DNA from: Rhodococcus rhodnii NBRC 100604
Lineage (GTDB): Bacteria > Actinomycetota > Actinomycetes > Mycobacteriales > Mycobacteriaceae
Direction: 5' to 3'
DNA length: 64,000 nucleotides
Assembly (NCBI RefSeq): GCF_001894925.1
Contig: NZ_BCXD01000003.1
Location: 124,001 to 188,000, forward strand
The notes under the pieces are model-generated. The model was not told where the DNA came from, did no database searches, and was given only the letters and a program-made list of their open reading frames with translations. The translations under genes were made by a program, and so were the position numbers. How positions within the stretch are numbered: position 1 is the stretch's first letter; each line of letters begins with the position of its first letter. This document shows positions 25,477 through 33,456 of this stretch, piece after piece.

Positions 25477-25815
25477 TCAGGCTCCGCGGCGGCGCTGCTT
25501 GAGGAGGTCGAGGCGCTCCTTGAGCAGTTCCTCGAGCTCGTCCGTCGAGCGGCGCTCGAGCAGCATGTCCCAGTGGGTACGCGGCGGCTTCACCTTCTTC
25601 GGCTCCGGCGCCGTCCCCTCGATGAGGGTGCCCTCGAGTCCGTTCTTGCACATCCACGTCCCGGGAATCTCGGCATCGTCCGCGAACGGGATGTCGTAGA
25701 TCTCGCCGTTGTCGCAGCGGTAGCGCGCCATCCGGCGGGGAGCCAGATCGTGGTCGCGATCGGTCTCGTAGCTGACGGCACCGAGTCGGCTGCCTCGAAG
25801 AACGCGATCTGCCAT
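25477..25815 (-). CDS. rbpA: RNA polymerase-binding protein RbpA
   Basis: The 112-residue transcription activator binds RNA polymerase and group I/II sigma factors and stabilises the open promoter complex. It is found only in actinobacteria. It begins MADRVLRGSRLGAVSYETDR, has the core YRCDNGEIYDIPFADDAEIP and TWMCKNGLEG, and ends in the sigma-interacting helix region RTHWDMLLERRSTDELEELL. ATG 25815 gives the standard N-terminus. It is convergent with lnt and separated from it by the palindromic terminator. Confidence 0.97.
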   Translation of the reverse strand: MADRVLRGSRLGAVSYETDRDHDLAPRRMARYRCDNGEIYDIPFADDAEIPGTWMCKNGLEGTLIEGTAPEPKKVKPPRTHWDMLLERRSTDELEELLKERLDLLKQRRRGA

Positions 25816-26033
25816 GGTGGTGTCCTCTCGTCGATCGACTCCGTGACCGCGTAGAGCACACCGCGGCGGTCTCCCGGCCGGGCGCGATCTACGCACACGT
25901 GTACTCAACGCGCCGCGGCCCGGAAACGTTCCCACACGAACGTTCGCGTCTCGCCGCGACATGTCAACCGCTCGATTCTACCCGGTGTACGCCTCACGGA
26001 TACCGAGACCGTCGCACAGTAGGGTCGGTCTTC

Positions 26034-26366
26034 GTGACCGCATCGCGCCGACGCCCCGAATCCTGTCAGTGGTGTGGCCGCGACTGCGGGGACACCGGGC
26101 TCGGCCGGCGACGTCTCTACTGCGGCCGCTCGTGCCGGCAACGGGCCTACGAACAGCGCAATCGCGCGAAGGCCCTCGGGCTGCCCGAGGGCAGCGTCGT
26201 GCTCACCGCCGACGAGGTGACGTCCATCGCCGACCGGATCTTCACCGCACGCTGTGCCGCCGAGGATGTCGCCACTGCCGTCGACGAAGGCGCCGCGAGC
26301 ACGGAACTCGCCGCGCTGTGCAGCACCCTCGTCGACGCGCTCCGCGAGGCCGAGCGGCTCCGCTGA
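26034..26366 (+). CDS. Small CxxC zinc-finger hypothetical protein
   Basis: The 110-residue product opens with a likely zinc-binding site SCQWCGRDCGDTGLGRRRLY followed by CGRSCRQRAYEQR. This pattern is found in small actinobacterial proteins beside rbpA. A mostly helical C-terminus with VLTADEVTSIADRIFTARCA follows. The basic segment after the cysteines suggests nucleic-acid binding (inference). The start is GTG 26034. It ends 2 bp before the convergent PLP-enzyme gene. Confidence 0.7.
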   Translation: MTASRRRPESCQWCGRDCGDTGLGRRRLYCGRSCRQRAYEQRNRAKALGLPEGSVVLTADEVTSIADRIFTARCAAEDVATAVDEGAASTELAALCSTLVDALREAERLR

Positions 26367-26367
26367 C

Positions 26368-27411
26368 TCACGTGTTGCGGCCGCGCGCGTCGACGGGCCA
26401 GACGCCACCGTCGGACGTGTGCAGTTCGTCGACGAGGTTCACCGTCGCGCACACATGATTCGGGACGACGTCGATCCGGTCCCCGACGCTCGGGAGCGGC
26501 GAACCCGGTACCGGCGTCACGACGGCGTGGTGTTCCCACAACCGTGCGACGACGTCGCCGGGCCGCGACGGAATCCAGCCGTGTCCCTCGACGTAGGCGG
26601 GGGAGTCGAGGCCCAGCAGCTTCGCACCGGCGTCCAGAACGTAGCTGCCGCGCACCGCCGTGCTCACGACCGAGGATCGCACCGTCAACGCCAGGTCCTC
26701 GTCTCGCGCGACGCCCAGGGCACGTTGCTGTGCGTCCATCAGCGCGTAGACACCCGGGCGCAGTTCGGTCACGACGGTCGCGTCGGTGTGCGCCGCCGTC
26801 GGGGTACACCCTCCCGACAACACCGGATCGGTCACCCCGCCCGCGTGCAGGACGTCGCGAGCGGCGGCCGATGCGACGGCTTCGTCGCGGGCTGCATCTG
26901 CCGCACCGGAGCCCGCACTGTAGCCGTGACCGGGGAACGAGAACACGCCCTCGACGGGAATGTCCCGTGCATGGGCGGCCCGCACGAGCGCGTCGAGCCG
27001 GTCGACCGCGACACCCGAGCGCCGCAGCCCCGTGTCGATCTCGATCGAGATCGCAGCACCGGACCCGGCGATCGCATCGAAGGAATGCTCGGAGTCGGCA
27101 CCGACGATCACGTCGACACGCTGCGTGAGCGCCCGCAACCGGTCGGCGTCCACGAGCGCCGGGTACGCGACGAGGATGGAGACGCCGTACTCGCGGGCCA
27201 CTGCAGCGAAGACCTCCGCCTCACCGAGCGTCGCCACGGTCAGCCCGTGTGCGCCCGCATCGAGCTGGCGTCGCGCGATCACGAGGCTCTTGTGCGTCTT
27301 GACGTGGGGACGCAGCGCAATGCCTCGGTTATCGCAGAACGACTGCATCGCAGTGATATTGGCGTCGAGGACCTCGACATCGATCCGGACGTGCGGCGTG
27401 CGATCGGTCAT
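26368..27411 (-). CDS. D-threonine aldolase / D-serine dehydratase-type PLP enzyme
   Basis: The 347-residue fold-type III PLP protein has an alanine racemase-like barrel with the cofactor lysine in ALRPHVKTHKSLVIARRQL. GLTVATLGEAEVFAA follows, and the C-terminal domain carries the metal-site region RPGDVVARLWEHHAVVTPVP and the conserved IDVVPNHVCATVNL, whose His and Cys bind the metal in this family. The reaction is cleavage or dehydration of a D-beta-hydroxy amino acid; the exact substrate is unknown. ATG 27411 fits the domain start. Confidence 0.88.
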   Translation of the reverse strand: MTDRTPHVRIDVEVLDANITAMQSFCDNRGIALRPHVKTHKSLVIARRQLDAGAHGLTVATLGEAEVFAAVAREYGVSILVAYPALVDADRLRALTQRVDVIVGADSEHSFDAIAGSGAAISIEIDTGLRRSGVAVDRLDALVRAAHARDIPVEGVFSFPGHGYSAGSGAADAARDEAVASAAARDVLHAGGVTDPVLSGGCTPTAAHTDATVVTELRPGVYALMDAQQRALGVARDEDLALTVRSSVVSTAVRGSYVLDAGAKLLGLDSPAYVEGHGWIPSRPGDVVARLWEHHAVVTPVPGSPLPSVGDRIDVVPNHVCATVNLVDELHTSDGGVWPVDARGRNT

Positions 27412-27474
27412 CGGACGATGATGTCAGACCGCCGTGGGCGACGAGGTCACGGAAAGACCTTTGCCGCCGCGTCG

Positions 27475-28110
27475 CTACCACGAGCACGCTGTCGCGCGAG
27501 CGATCAGATCCGACTCGATCGAGGAGCGATCCTCGCGGCGGGAGAGCCACCGACTGCTCGCGTCCGCGGCGTCGCGTACGAACAAATTTTCGGCGAGGTC
27601 CAGGTCGTCGGCACGGAGGTCGGCCCATCCCGCGATGGTTGCGCCGATGTACGGATGGAGCGCGCCGTCGCGCACATCGCTCGCGACGGTGCGGGTGTGG
27701 ATGACGAGACCGCGCCGCCGATCGTCGCTCTCGTTCGGGACCAACCTGGCGCGGACCGTGCGCTCGAACTCGGCCCGAACGTCTCTGCCGGATGCCGGCT
27801 GTATGTCCCGGCCGGGAACGACGGTGACCGCCCACTGCAGCGTCTCGGCGACCGGCTCGGGAATGTCACCCGGCCATGCCGAATCGTCGGCTGCCCCCGA
27901 CATCGCGAACGCCGCCACGAGAAACGAGAAGCGCCCTGGTATCGCTTCGCCCAGTGCAGGGAACGACAGTGCCCGCATGAAGTCGTACGCCACGACTCGC
28001 TGCAGCGATGCTCGATACCGCATCCTCTCGGCTTCGGCGAACGAGATGTCGCCGGCGACGATGCGGTCGCGGATCTTCGCATCGATGTCGCTCCGAATTC
28101 GGCAAGAATC
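27475..28110 (-). pseudogene. 5'-truncated hypothetical gene
   Basis: From about 28110 down to the TAG at 27475 this frame reads like a real protein: AKIRDRIVAGDISFAEAERM, LPALGEAI-like FPALGEAIPGRFSFLVAAFA, RLVPNESDDRRRGLVIHTRT and ENLFVRDAADASSRWLSRRE. Upstream of about 28110 the same frame turns into low-complexity Pro/Ser/Arg sequence without coding character, so the 5' end appears lost. An internal ATG (MRYRASLQRV) could allow a shorter product of about 190 residues. No family is recognised. It lies at the left edge of the accessory region. Confidence 0.5.
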
Positions 28111-28489
28111 GCGCACGAAACAACGACAGCGGGTTGAACAGCGGTTATCCGCTGCAACGTCTCGGGCCGCGGAGGGGCTGGGTTGGTGCTCGCCTGGCTG
28201 CCGATGAGGTTCGGTCGGTGTGGCTGGATCGGGTTTCGTGTGCGACACCGGTGATTGCGAATGGGGCGTTGGCGCGGTTGCGAGGTTCCGAGACCAGCGG
28301 CGAGGAGTCGGCGCTTTCGAGGTGGACATCGACGCTGAACTCGGCCCGACCGGGAACCTGCTGCTACGGGTCCGCGACGCGTTGTTCGGACCTGCTCGCC
28401 TGCGGCTACGAGGCCCTCGGCGACACCTGGGCGAAGACCTGACGGCGGGCATTGGTCAGCGAAGCAGAGCGGTCCTAGTGTCGTTGCTT
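28111..28489. other. Gene-poor stretch with atypical composition
   Basis: No credible gene was found on either strand in these 380 bp. Several frames are open simply because of base composition. The part at 28190-28300 is rich in G and T at third positions, unlike the C/G-ending codons of its neighbours. It may be a fragment of foreign origin left by the event that truncated the gene on its left. No terminal repeats were found. Confidence 0.45.
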
Positions 28490-29182
28490 GTGACAGCACT
28501 TCCCTCGCATGCCCGTGTGACAGCAGATGCCTACGACGCTGTCGCCGTCCTCTACGCCGAACTCTTCAGCGATGCGCTCGACGGCTCTCCATCGGATCGC
28601 GCGACACTCGCCGCGTTCGCCGAGGTGGTGCGGGCGACCGGTCCAGGCCCGGTCGCCGATCTCGGCTGTGGGCCTGGACATGTGACCGCGCACCTGGCTG
28701 ATCTAGGGCTCGATATCTTTGGCGTCGACCTGTCACCGGTAATGATCGATCTCGCCCGCGAGACCTACCCCGGGCTGCGGTTCGAGGTGGGGTCCATGGA
28801 CGCGCTGGATATGGCCGACGGAACGCTGCAAGGAATCGTGTCCTGGTACTCGGTCATTCACGCTCCACCGCAGGACGTGCCTTCCTACTTCGGCGAGTTC
28901 CGTCGAGTTCTCGCACCCGGCGGACACCTCCTGCTCGGCTTCTTCGAGTCGGAGAACGACCCGGTGACAGAGTTCGACCACAAAGTGACAGCAGCCTACC
29001 GATGGCCGATCGACGACCTCGCGACGCTGGCTGGCGAAGCCGGATTCATCGAGGTCGGCCGGACGCTGCGTGAGCCGCTCGAAGGAGAGCGGTTCCGTCA
29101 GGGACGTCTGCTGATGCGCCAAGGCACGCAATTCGCGGGTGAAGCGGTGGGTCTCACACCAGCAGGAGGACCCGGCGAATGA
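28490..29182 (+). CDS. Class I SAM-dependent methyltransferase
   Basis: The 230-residue enzyme has the SAM-binding motif VADLGCGPGHVTAHLADLGL, motif II FGVDLSPVMIDLARE, and GTLQGIVSWYSVIHAPPQDV followed by FRRVLAPGGHLLLGFFESEN, typical of UbiE/Coq5-like small-molecule methyltransferases. GTG 28490 is preferred; GTG 28517 is also possible. Its 3' end overlaps the convergent MerR gene by 29 bp. The substrate is unknown. The adjacent MerR and truncated gene place it in the accessory segment. Confidence 0.88.
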   Translation: MTALPSHARVTADAYDAVAVLYAELFSDALDGSPSDRATLAAFAEVVRATGPGPVADLGCGPGHVTAHLADLGLDIFGVDLSPVMIDLARETYPGLRFEVGSMDALDMADGTLQGIVSWYSVIHAPPQDVPSYFGEFRRVLAPGGHLLLGFFESENDPVTEFDHKVTAAYRWPIDDLATLAGEAGFIEVGRTLREPLEGERFRQGRLLMRQGTQFAGEAVGLTPAGGPGE

Positions 29183-29858
29183 CGTCGAGTTGATTCGGTG
29201 TGTACAGCTCGCGGAGTGCCTCCGACATCGTCCGACGAGCGGTATCGGCATCGATGCCCGGAGTCAACCGGGATGCCGGGTCTCGCAGCCACGGGTAGTC
29301 GGAGAACGTTCGCCCCAGTGCGGGTGCGAGTTTCTCCGCGAGCCGTTGACGGGTCGCTTCGTCGGCGTCGTCGCGGAGGTGTTCGAACTCGTCGTCGGCC
29401 TGGTCGTTGTCGGCGATCATCCGGCTGATGTCGGCCAGGGTTCCCCCGTCGTAGAGCCGTGAATAGATCGACGTCAGCGACCGATCGGCATCGGACAGCC
29501 GTGAGGCGACGGCTCCGAAGCCCGACGGCGTGTCGGCGGGCACTCCATGCTCGAGAACCGTGGCGATCTCGCTGCGGGCATGCTGAAGCCGTTCGATCGT
29601 CGACGCGAGCTCTGCATCGAGGGCACGCAGAGACTCCTCGGTGTCGTCGGCAGTGTCCACGGCATCGATGCGAGCGAGTGGCACACCGAGGTCGCTCAAT
29701 CGGCGGATCCGCAACAGCCGAACCAGATGCTCGACCCGGTACTGCTTGTACCCGTTGCTGCGGCGTTCGGGTTCGGCCAACAGCCCGATGCGATGGTAGT
29801 AACGGACCGTGTTCGTCGTCGTGCCGGCCAGATCCGCCAGTTCACGTGTGCTCCACAC
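29154..29858 (-). CDS. MerR-family transcriptional regulator
   Basis: The 234-residue protein has the N-terminal winged helix in STRELADLAGTTTNTVRYYH and RIGLLAEPERRSNGYKQYRV, followed by LLRIRRLSDLGVPLARI, then the dimerisation coil around LDAELASTIERLQHARSEI. The C-terminal 110 residues resemble a TipAS-type or unknown effector domain, with MIADNDQADDEFEHLRDDAD. No metal-binding cysteines are present, so it is not a metal sensor. The start is GTG 29858. It may control the overlapping methyltransferase. Confidence 0.88.
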   Translation of the reverse strand: MWSTRELADLAGTTTNTVRYYHRIGLLAEPERRSNGYKQYRVEHLVRLLRIRRLSDLGVPLARIDAVDTADDTEESLRALDAELASTIERLQHARSEIATVLEHGVPADTPSGFGAVASRLSDADRSLTSIYSRLYDGGTLADISRMIADNDQADDEFEHLRDDADEATRQRLAEKLAPALGRTFSDYPWLRDPASRLTPGIDADTARRTMSEALRELYTPNQLDVIRRVLLLV

Positions 29859-29921
29859 CCGACCATCTCCTTCGCGTCGACTCGAACGACGTCCACCTTC
29901 ACACAGATCGCACGCGACCCG

Positions 29922-31523
29922 TCAGGACTCGCACGTCGCGCCGGGCGGCGGAGTGGTGAGGTCGATCAGGTAGTCCGCGGCCATCTCGTCCACACACGGG
30001 TTGGTGCCGGCCATGACGACGGTGTGGCCGCTGCCGCGGACCGTCAGCAGGGACGCGCCCAGATTCTCCGCGAACGTCCGTCCACCCTCGTACGGTGTCG
30101 TCGGGTCGGCGGTGAACGCCACGACGAGCGTCTCCGGCAGGCCCTCGATGTCCTGTGCGTACGGGTATCCGAGAGTGGGCTGCACCGGCCATGATTCGCA
30201 GCCGTCGTGGACGTCTCGGGTGACGTCGACTCCAGGATCCATGAAGGGTGCGTCACGGAACGTCGCTGCCCGGAGGTCGCCGCTCTCCGAAGGGGTCAGG
30301 CGTTCCTCGTCCATGCAGTTGATGGCGTAGTTCGCCTCGTTCTGATTGGTCCACGCGCCGGACGGATCGCGAAGGCTGAAATCGTAGCTGAGCTGGAGGA
30401 GTTCGTCGCCGCGTCCGGCTCGAACCTCGTCGACACCGGCGATGATCCTGGGCCACGCGGTAGGGGAGTAGAGACCGGCGATGACCCCACCGACCGCCGA
30501 ATCGAAGGTCAGTTCGGCGCCCAACGCGGGAATCGGGTTGTCGCGCAGCGGCTGGACGAGGTCGGAGAACACCTCGGTGGCCCGGCTCGGATCGTCGCCC
30601 AGCGGGCAGTCGCCCTCGGTCGCGCAGAAGGCTGCCATGGAATCGAACGCTTCCTGGAAGCCCGCGTACGCTCCGACTCGTCGTTCGAACGTGCCGGCTG
30701 CGGAGTCGACGGCTCCGTCCAGAATCATCGCTCGCACCCGCGTGGGGAACTGCTCCGCGTACACCGCGCCGAGCCTGGTGCCGTAGCTCTGACCCAGGTA
30801 ATTGGTCTGCTCCTGACCGAGAGCCGCACGCAGCATGTCCATGTCCCGTGCGGCGTCACGGGTCCCGACATGCGCCAGCACCTCCGGGCCGCCGGATCGC
30901 TCTGCGCACCGGTCGGCGAGCGCGCGTGCATCGTCGCCGGTGAACGGCGTCGTGGTTCCTTGCGATCCGAGCGCGGGGATCCGATCGCGTTCGGCATCGG
31001 TGAAGCACTCGATGGCCGGGGTCGACGCACCAACACCGCGCGGATCGAAGCCGACCATGTCGAAGTTCTCGGTGATCCGGCTGTCGGCGAGGCCGCCGTA
31101 CGACAGGATCGTGCTCATCAGTCCCGAACCCCCGGGGCCACCGGGATTGGTGATCAACGGGCCGCGGGATTCGCCGCGAGCACCGATCCGCATGACGGCG
31201 ATCGACGCCGTCTCACCGTCAGGAGCGGAATAGTCGAGCGGCACCGTCAGCCGCGCGCACCGCGCCGCTGACGCCGCCGTGTAGAGCTCGCTCTCCGTCG
31301 GCGTCGTCGCATAGTCCGCGCATGCTTCCCAGCTCAGTTCCTGCTCGTAGAAGCCGGTGAGGTCGGGCGGCGACTCGTCGTCCGTTCCGGCCGTGCATGC
31401 TGTCGTGCCGAGCAGCAACGCCAACATCCCGACGAGGACCCTCGGCGTGTGACGACGTGTTCGACACACGAGCTTCGTGCGTGTGCCGCCAAGATGATCG
31501 ACGCGTAGATCCCGGGAGTCCAT
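29922..31523 (-). CDS. Secreted S33 tripeptidyl aminopeptidase-type lipoprotein
   Basis: The 533-residue alpha/beta hydrolase has a signal peptide (VLVGMLALLLGTTA) ending in a lipobox cysteine (ACTAG), so it is probably a lipid-anchored exoenzyme. The oxyanion region is GPLITNPGGPGGSGLM, the nucleophile is in NYLGQSYGTRLGAVYAEQFP, and the C-terminal TAP-like domain carries the Asp region FTADPTTPYEGG and the His in VRGSGHTVVMAG. Relatives are the Streptomyces Tap/Slp proteases. ATG 31523 follows an AGGAAGG site. An in-frame upstream ATG at 31592 lacks support. Confidence 0.92.
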   Translation of the reverse strand: MDSRDLRVDHLGGTRTKLVCRTRRHTPRVLVGMLALLLGTTACTAGTDDESPPDLTGFYEQELSWEACADYATTPTESELYTAASAARCARLTVPLDYSAPDGETASIAVMRIGARGESRGPLITNPGGPGGSGLMSTILSYGGLADSRITENFDMVGFDPRGVGASTPAIECFTDAERDRIPALGSQGTTTPFTGDDARALADRCAERSGGPEVLAHVGTRDAARDMDMLRAALGQEQTNYLGQSYGTRLGAVYAEQFPTRVRAMILDGAVDSAAGTFERRVGAYAGFQEAFDSMAAFCATEGDCPLGDDPSRATEVFSDLVQPLRDNPIPALGAELTFDSAVGGVIAGLYSPTAWPRIIAGVDEVRAGRGDELLQLSYDFSLRDPSGAWTNQNEANYAINCMDEERLTPSESGDLRAATFRDAPFMDPGVDVTRDVHDGCESWPVQPTLGYPYAQDIEGLPETLVVAFTADPTTPYEGGRTFAENLGASLLTVRGSGHTVVMAGTNPCVDEMAADYLIDLTTPPPGATCES

Positions 31524-31953
31524 CGGTGATGTGCCTTCCTCTTGTCGGCGCGTGTCACTCGAGGACACACCATGTTCCAACAACAGGGTCAAGGTTTCGG
31601 GTGCAGGAACTCGGAATACGGGGCGTGGACATGCGCCATTACGTCACAGTGACGAATTGAGGGTGTGTAAGCCGGAAGTGCGGGGAAGTGGCTCGAGGGG
31701 CTCGAAGTGATGCGAAGCGTGGACGGTGGCGCTCCGGAGCGGGGTCGGCGCGAACCGCCTCACTCGTGCCCGACTCATCCGAGAGCGTGAATAATATTCG
31801 CGCGGCAGAACGCGGGAGCGCGACTGTCGATGCATCACGCCGTCGCAGGGTCGATTCCGCGAGGTGGCCGGATACGGCTCCGAGCCGTGCTGCAGGCCTA
31901 CCTGTGGACCGATCCTCGGGCTCCACCAGCGCCTGCGATAAAGCGCCGATAAT

Positions 31954-32172
31954 CTACATTATGTCAACTCTGCGGCGGGTGGGCGCGGTCGAGCCGGCAT
32001 CCGTCGCCCCCGCTGCTCGGTCGGCGATGGAGTCACCGTGCGAGGCCCAGGAACGCCCTGTCGCGTCGGCCTGCGCGACGAGAACCGATTGCTTGCGGGC
32101 TTCTGCGGCGAACTCGGGCGTGCGCACATCGGGAACCCAGACCTGTAGTGGTCGCAGTCCCCGTTCGCGCAT
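31954..32172 (-). pseudogene. MazE-type (DUF3018) antitoxin remnant
   Basis: The 72-residue frame [20 protein letters not shown] followed by [17 protein letters not shown] matches the core of antitoxin MazE-family proteins. The N-terminal DNA-contacting residues before MRERG are missing, and the C-terminus after ADATG departs from the family (no acidic toxin-binding tail). No MazF toxin gene follows on the minus strand. It is therefore a relic of a toxin-antitoxin module, bordered by palindromic repeats. Confidence 0.65.
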
Positions 32173-32194
32173 CCGCCGCCGGTATCAGCGGCTG

Positions 32195-32240
32195 CGAATC
32201 GCTCGAGCGATTCGCTTCGCTCGAGCGATTCGCTCGCGGT
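32195..32240. repeat. GAATCGCTCGAGCGATTC palindrome cluster
   Basis: A perfect 20-bp palindrome (32195-32214) is followed directly by a second copy of its core GCTCGAGCGATTCGC (32219-32233), so two copies of the unit lie in tandem. It lies upstream of the antitoxin remnant. It could be a hairpin terminator, a recombination scar or a protein-binding site. Confidence 0.7.
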
Positions 32241-32247
32241 TCCGCGA

Positions 32248-32323
32248 TTCTGCACCCGAAATGCCGTTCTGCACCCCGCTCGATCGCCTGATGCGGGTGC
32301 AGAACGCAACTAGGGGTGCAGAA
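32248..32323. repeat. Symmetric array of four TTCTGCACCC sites
   Basis: TTCTGCACCC occurs on the plus strand at 32248-32257 and 32267-32276, and its exact reverse complement occurs at 32295-32304 and 32314-32323. Each pair is spaced by 19 bp, and both pairs share one symmetry axis at 32285.5. This looks like a double operator. It ends 98 bp before the AraC-type regulator's start. Confidence 0.75.
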
Positions 32324-32421
32324 CCGCGGACGCACGCACGCGCACCGACCGAATCGGGCATCGATCGTCGGGCCCCGGCACCCTCCCGTTGGCAGGATCG
32401 ACGGTGACCGGGAGGAGACAC

Positions 32422-33270
32422 ATGCGCGAATGGAACGCCGCGATGGAGCACATCGAGGCGACGCTGACGGAGAACGTCTCGGCTGCGGACCTCGCGCGGA
32501 TCGCCCTGACGTCGGAATACCACTTCCGGCGGATGTTCGCGACGCTCGCGGGAATGCCGCTGTCGGAGTACATCCGGCGGCGCCGCCTCACCGCGGCGGC
32601 CACCGAGATCGTGGGCGGCCGCCCCGTCCTCGACGTCGCGCTCGCGTACGGCTACGGCTCCGCGGACTCGTTCACGAGAGCGTTCAAGGCGATGCACGGC
32701 GTCACGCCGTCGCAGGCCCGCTCCCCCGGCACCGCGCTGCACTCGCAGTCGCGGCTGACATTTCACCTGACCATAGAAGGGAGCACCGACGTGCAGTATC
32801 GGATCGAAGACAAGGGGCCGTTCCGTCTCGTCGGCTTCCGGGCCGTCGTCCCCATCGTCGCGCTCGGCCGGAACGACGTCATGGAGCAGTTCGAACGGAA
32901 CATCGACCCCGATGCGGCGGAGCGGCTCGTCGACATCTCGAACGTCGAGCCGCGGGGAACCCTCGGTGTGACGGAGTATCTCGACGGCCGTGACGACATC
33001 GTCGAGTACTGGCACGCAGTCGCCACCACGGCAGACGCGCCCGAGGGCGTCGAGTCGAAGGACGTTCCGGCCGGCCGGTGGGTCGTGTTCACCGGCGGCG
33101 GCGTGTTTCCCGAAGCGCTGCAACAACTCTGGGCCACGGCGGCGACCGAGTGGTTCCCCACCCACCCCTACCGGTGGGCACCGGGACCACAGCTGCTCAG
33201 CATCACCGAGGACGAGGGAGATTCGGGCCGCGGCGACCTGTGGATCCCCGTCGAGCCCGACGAGGCGTGA
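32422..33270 (+). CDS. AraC-family regulator with GyrI-like effector domain
   Basis: The 282-residue protein has an N-terminal pair of AraC helix-turn-helix motifs (SAADLARIALTSEYHFRRMF and DVALAYGYGSADSFTRAFKA, ending with HGVTPSQAR). After a linker comes a GyrI/Rob-like effector domain starting YRIEDKGPFRLVGFRAVVP and including VPAGRWVVFTGGG. This is the Rob/SoxS-like arrangement that senses small hydrophobic or cationic compounds. ATG 32422 follows GGGAGGAG. The symmetric repeat array upstream could be its own operator. Confidence 0.92.
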   Translation: MREWNAAMEHIEATLTENVSAADLARIALTSEYHFRRMFATLAGMPLSEYIRRRRLTAAATEIVGGRPVLDVALAYGYGSADSFTRAFKAMHGVTPSQARSPGTALHSQSRLTFHLTIEGSTDVQYRIEDKGPFRLVGFRAVVPIVALGRNDVMEQFERNIDPDAAERLVDISNVEPRGTLGVTEYLDGRDDIVEYWHAVATTADAPEGVESKDVPAGRWVVFTGGGVFPEALQQLWATAATEWFPTHPYRWAPGPQLLSITEDEGDSGRGDLWIPVEPDEA

Positions 33271-33456
33271 TCGCGGTCGATCCCTCCCGGGAGTGGCCGC
33301 TCGCGGCCGGAACGGTCATTCCCCGAGAACGTAGCAGTGCCCCGACCGCCCGATTCGGCATCGGGACGGCCCACGAGCGGTCATCATCGAGTGATGTACC
33401 TCGACGTCGCGCGGCCGGCCCACCCCGTGGGGCGCCGCCGTGGCCGGTGATCGGGT

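Larger units (their letters stand above)
31593..32421. other. 830-bp non-coding and remnant region
   Basis: No intact gene is seen. The stretch holds a 13-bp inverted repeat CGTCACAGTGACG at 31642-31654, a MazE-type antitoxin remnant (31954-32172, minus), a near-palindrome ATAATCTACATTAT just beyond the remnant's 3' end, a GAATCGCTCGAGCGATTC repeat cluster (32195-32240) and a symmetric four-site repeat (32248-32323) ahead of the AraC-type gene. Composition is less GC-rich than the flanks. Confidence 0.6.

Noticed and set aside
26254-28137. 627-residue plus-strand frame
   Set aside because: Runs antisense through the PLP enzyme and the truncated gene; composition is typical of a shadow.
28111-28489. 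Insertion sequence
   Set aside because: No terminal inverted repeats, target duplication or transposase motif found.
31593-31953. Possible short genes in the gap before the antitoxin remnant
   Set aside because: All frames are short with Arg/Ser-rich composition and no homology.
32195-32323. Integron attC site or phage attachment site
   Set aside because: Symmetry is that of paired operators. No integrase gene or core site is present.
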